Source: Butyrivibrio sp. INlla14 (GTDB lineage: Bacteria > Bacillota > Clostridia > Lachnospirales > Lachnospiraceae). From it: 64,000 nt of DNA. Where the stretch lies: positions 62,001 through 126,000 of the forward strand of contig NZ_FMVS01000007.1 of NCBI RefSeq assembly GCF_900102515.1, in the 5' to 3' direction. Both the position numbers and the translations under genes were made by a program. Shown here one piece after another: positions 62,330 to 64,000 of the stretch; position 1 is the first letter of the stretch, and each line of letters begins with the position of its first letter. Below the pieces are notes generated by a model that did no database searches, was not told the origin of the DNA, and worked only from the letters and a program-made list of their open reading frames with translations.

Positions 62330-62731
62330 ATGGAAACCGTAATCGAGGCAATGGAGCAGTGGATAAAGGACTTTCTCATCACGGGTATCATGAAGCATCT
62401 GGGCAATATCTTTGATTCTGTGAATACTCAGGTGGGTGAGATAGCGGCTACAGTAGGACAGACTCCGTCCAGTTTTATGCCGGCTGTGTATCGGCTGATA
62501 AGGGACCTGTCGGAGAACATTATCATGCCAATAGCAGGAATCATCCTGACATTTATTGCTTGTTATGAGCTTATTCAACTGGTTGCAGGCCACAATAATC
62601 TGGCTCATTTTGAGACCTGGGTTTTCTTCAAATGGGTCCTTAAGACTTTTGTGGCAGTAACACTGATATCAAATACCTTCACCATTACGATGGCTGTTTT
62701 CGATGTGGCCCAGTGGGTCATCTTACTCTAA
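62330..62731 (+). pseudogene. Truncated VirB6-like (CD0411-type) mating-channel protein
   Basis: 133 residues that match only the first half of the membrane VirB6-like protein found in Clostridia elements (KDFLITGIMKHLGNIFDSVNTQVGEIAATVGQTPSSF, then IIMPIAGIILTFIACYELIQLVAG and WVLKTFVAVTLISNTFTITMAVFDVAQWVI). Full-length relatives have about 290 residues. The frame ends abruptly where sequence of another gene begins at about 62725. The transfer operon is therefore broken here. Confidence 0.75.
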
Positions 62732-63242
62732 TGAGGCAGCAAATGTCATTGTGAGCAATAATATATGGTTTGTAGGTACGGCTAATAATGATGACTCAAC
62801 ATCAATTATAACTGACAAGGTTTATGACCGTGCGCAGGTACTGGATATGGATAGCCGTGTTGATCCCTTTAAAGGAGAGACAGTAAAGAAGATTGCTGTA
62901 GATATGGATGAGGTGTTAGATCTTTTTAATGCTGCTAAATCGACTACTAAGTACAAGCTTAATAAGAGTAATGTATTCACATACCCGGGTGGCAAAAAAG
63001 ATTCCGGTATTGAGGATGCTTCTATCGTAGCAACACACCTAATGCTTGCTGCAGCAAATGAAGGCATAGACAGCTGCTGGCTCAATTTCTTTGATCCGGA
63101 AGCACTTGCGGATGACCTTGGCCTTCCAGAGAACGAGGAGATTCTGATGCTTCTTGATCTCGGATATGCTGCAGAAGGAGCAGGACCACTTGATAATCAT
63201 AACAGCAGAAAAGAGTTATCAGAGACAGTAAGTTATATCTGA
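62703..63242 (+). pseudogene. Chimera: McrB-like AAA ATPase fragment fused to a nitroreductase tail
   Basis: Residues about 11-80 (ANVIVSNNIWFVGTANNDDSTSIITDKVYDRAQVLDMDSR) match the sensor-1 region of McrB-like AAA+ ATPases. Residues from about 85 (LNKSNVFTYPGGKKDSGIEDASIVATHLMLAAANEGIDSCWLNFFDPEALADDLGLPENEEILMLLDLGYAAEGAGPLDNHNSRKEL) are the C-terminal half of a nitroreductase. The two joined parts stay in one frame. With the truncated VirB6-like gene this makes three partial genes in about 900 bp. Neither part should be functional. Confidence 0.75.
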
Positions 63243-63248
63243 GCTTAT

Positions 63249-63290
63249 ATGCCATGTTTCGGAAAAAATGCCGTTACATGGCATTTTTTT
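63249..63290 (+). terminator. Rho-independent terminator
   Basis: A perfect 9-bp stem (ATGCCATGT with ACATGGCAT) is followed by TTTTTTT. It is the original terminator of the nitroreductase gene. Confidence 0.8.
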
Positions 63291-63377
63291 ATCTCCTGGA
63301 ATATAGTAAAATTGCTAATGGATGCTTGCATCAAAATACAACAATAGGGTTCAGACAGAAGAAACGGAGGATAGACA

Positions 63378-63584
63378 ATGAGCAAATATGTTTCACTGGA
63401 CAAACGTAGTAAAAAACAGCAAAAGGAGTACCATTCCAAACAGAGACGCACCTGGGGAAATCTTAATCCCGTAACAAGGAGTGTTCCAAGCGGGAAGGCC
63501 TACAACAGAAAGAAGGAAAAAGAGAGAATCAGCAAAGAATTCGGAGATGGATTTGGAGCTGATTTTTTTATACTACAAATATAA
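63378..63584 (+). CDS. Small basic conserved protein
   Basis: A 68-residue basic protein (MSKYVSLDKRSKKQQKEYHSKQRRTWGNLNPVTRSVPSGKAYNRKKEKERISKE). Short proteins with the SLDKRSKK...NPVTR...PNGKxYNRKK pattern are common in Clostridia and have no known role. ACGGAGGATAGACA precedes the start. The last nine residues may come from a shortened end. Confidence 0.65.
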   Translation: MSKYVSLDKRSKKQQKEYHSKQRRTWGNLNPVTRSVPSGKAYNRKKEKERISKEFGDGFGADFFILQI

Positions 63585-63673
63585 TGACAACTAATCATAC
63601 AGGTGTTATTATTCGATATATAAGAGAGATAAGCGGAGCAGATAGAAGCTCCCGGAAAGGAAAAGACAGAGAC

Positions 63674-63826
63674 ATGACAACAATGAATCGCAATTATTGC
63701 CTCTATAGCGAAAGTTATGAATCATCACTCCAGAGCAAATCAGAGTGGATGTTTAATTTCATGCGCTCATTTAAGGATAGGCAAATGCGAGAAAATGTTG
63801 TTTTGGCAAAGAACCGGATAGGATAG
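63674..63826 (+). CDS. Possible small protein
   Basis: A 50-residue frame (MTTMNRNYCLYSESYESSLQSKSEWMFNFMRSFKDRQMRENVVLAKNRIG) preceded by GGAAAGGAAAAGACAGAGAC. The composition is plausible for a small real protein, but nothing else supports it. Confidence 0.3.
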   Translation: MTTMNRNYCLYSESYESSLQSKSEWMFNFMRSFKDRQMRENVVLAKNRIG

Positions 63827-63864
63827 AGACCGGATCGGAAGCTTATAGATAAACATGTTTGCGT

Positions 63865-63899
63865 ACCGCTTACCTTAGATGACAAGGCAAGCGGTTTTT
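63865..63899 (+). terminator. Rho-independent terminator before the tRNA
   Basis: ACCGCTTACCTT pairs with AAGGCAAGCGGT (one mismatch) and is followed by TTTTTC. Confidence 0.8.
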
Positions 63900-63915
63900 C
63901 TTTTGCCTGAAAAAT

Positions 63916-63999
63916 GCAGAGTTGGCTCAATTGGTACAGCAGCGGTCCTGAAAACCGCCATCCTGAAAGGGTATCTGGGTTCGAATCCCAGGCTCTGCG
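63916..63999 (+). tRNA. tRNA-Ser-like gene, anticodon UGA, with unusual C33
   Basis: Acceptor arms GCAGAGT and GCTCTGC, a short D stem (GCT/AGC), anticodon stem GCGGT/ACCGC with loop CCTGAAA, a long variable arm (about 16 nt), and T arm CTGGG-TTCGAAT-CCCAG. The long variable arm, G73 and TGA anticodon point to serine. Position 33, almost always U, is C, and the D stem has only three clear pairs. It lies at the window edge, and only one base of CCA is visible. tRNA genes are frequent integration sites, so it may mark the border of an element. Confidence 0.7.
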
Positions 64000-64000
64000 C

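Noticed and set aside
1-64000. CRISPR array
   Set aside because: No series of regularly spaced 25-40-bp repeats and no cas-like gene was found. The phased repeats are 11 or 21 bp apart without spacers of CRISPR size.
1-64000. Complete insertion sequences with DDE transposase
   Set aside because: No DDE transposase frame or paired terminal inverted repeats were seen. Only the Rpn-like gene carries a transposase-like label in its family.

Overview
The window looks like accessory DNA from a strictly anaerobic, moderately AT-rich Firmicute, most likely a Lachnospiraceae member of the Butyrivibrio or Pseudobutyrivibrio kind. This is inferred from the Clostridia-type conjugation genes (a VirD4 coupling protein next to DUF3801, DUF5688 and Maff2 proteins), the small DUF6462 excisionase-like proteins, a GH10 xylanase remnant and the style of the redox genes. 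No rRNA or other taxonomic marker is present. The only RNA gene with a clear identity is a tRNA-Ser-like gene at the right edge.

Layout. (1) 298-10854: a type I restriction-modification locus (hsdM, hsdS, hsdR). A tyrosine recombinase and four silent hsdS half-cassettes follow, three inverted and one direct. They are tied together by short repeats coding WEQRK and TLHQR, so the specificity subunit can be shuffled. (2) 11043-20617: an accessory island with a giant helicase-nuclease, an XRE/ImmA pair, a four-gene DUF4417 cassette bounded by direct repeats, and a gene split by an in-frame TAG. (3) 20812-26273: a calmer block with a flavodoxin, RecD2, a DUF6398 protein, an acidic protein and a SEC-C protein. 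(4) 26348-34300: a minus-strand serine-recombinase operon with two proteins that share the recombinase's C-terminal domain and a second recombinase-like protein that has lost its catalytic serine. It is headed by two divergent XRE regulators. (5) 34464-39920: small regulators, two copies of an apparently structured RNA element, an Rpn-like nuclease and a tyrosine integrase. (6) 40603-42823: a two-domain DUF6462 protein, ParA, and a ParB fused to the back half of a methyltransferase. (7) 43134-58216: redox, aldehyde and sugar-oxidoreductase genes apparently governed by one MerR regulator with two matching promoters, mixed with many gene remnants. (8) 58787-62731: part of a conjugative element. 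(9) 62703-64000: a fused remnant, small ORFs and the tRNA.

Three themes stand out. First, DNA inversion systems: hsdS shuffling with hsdR lying inside the invertible interval. Second, unusual regulation: direct repeats at 11- or 21-bp spacing about 20 bp upstream of -10-like boxes at three distant loci, and a duplicated RNA element that ends in a terminator at one site and in a hairpin covering a ribosome-binding site at the other. Third, from about 40 to 63 kb many genes are joined, shortened or internally deleted at short homologies. That region is either a decaying mosaic of integrative elements or partly an assembly product. The two halves of the conjugative backbone (partition genes and transfer genes) lie about 16 kb apart, and no relaxase, VirB4 or complete VirB6 is visible.
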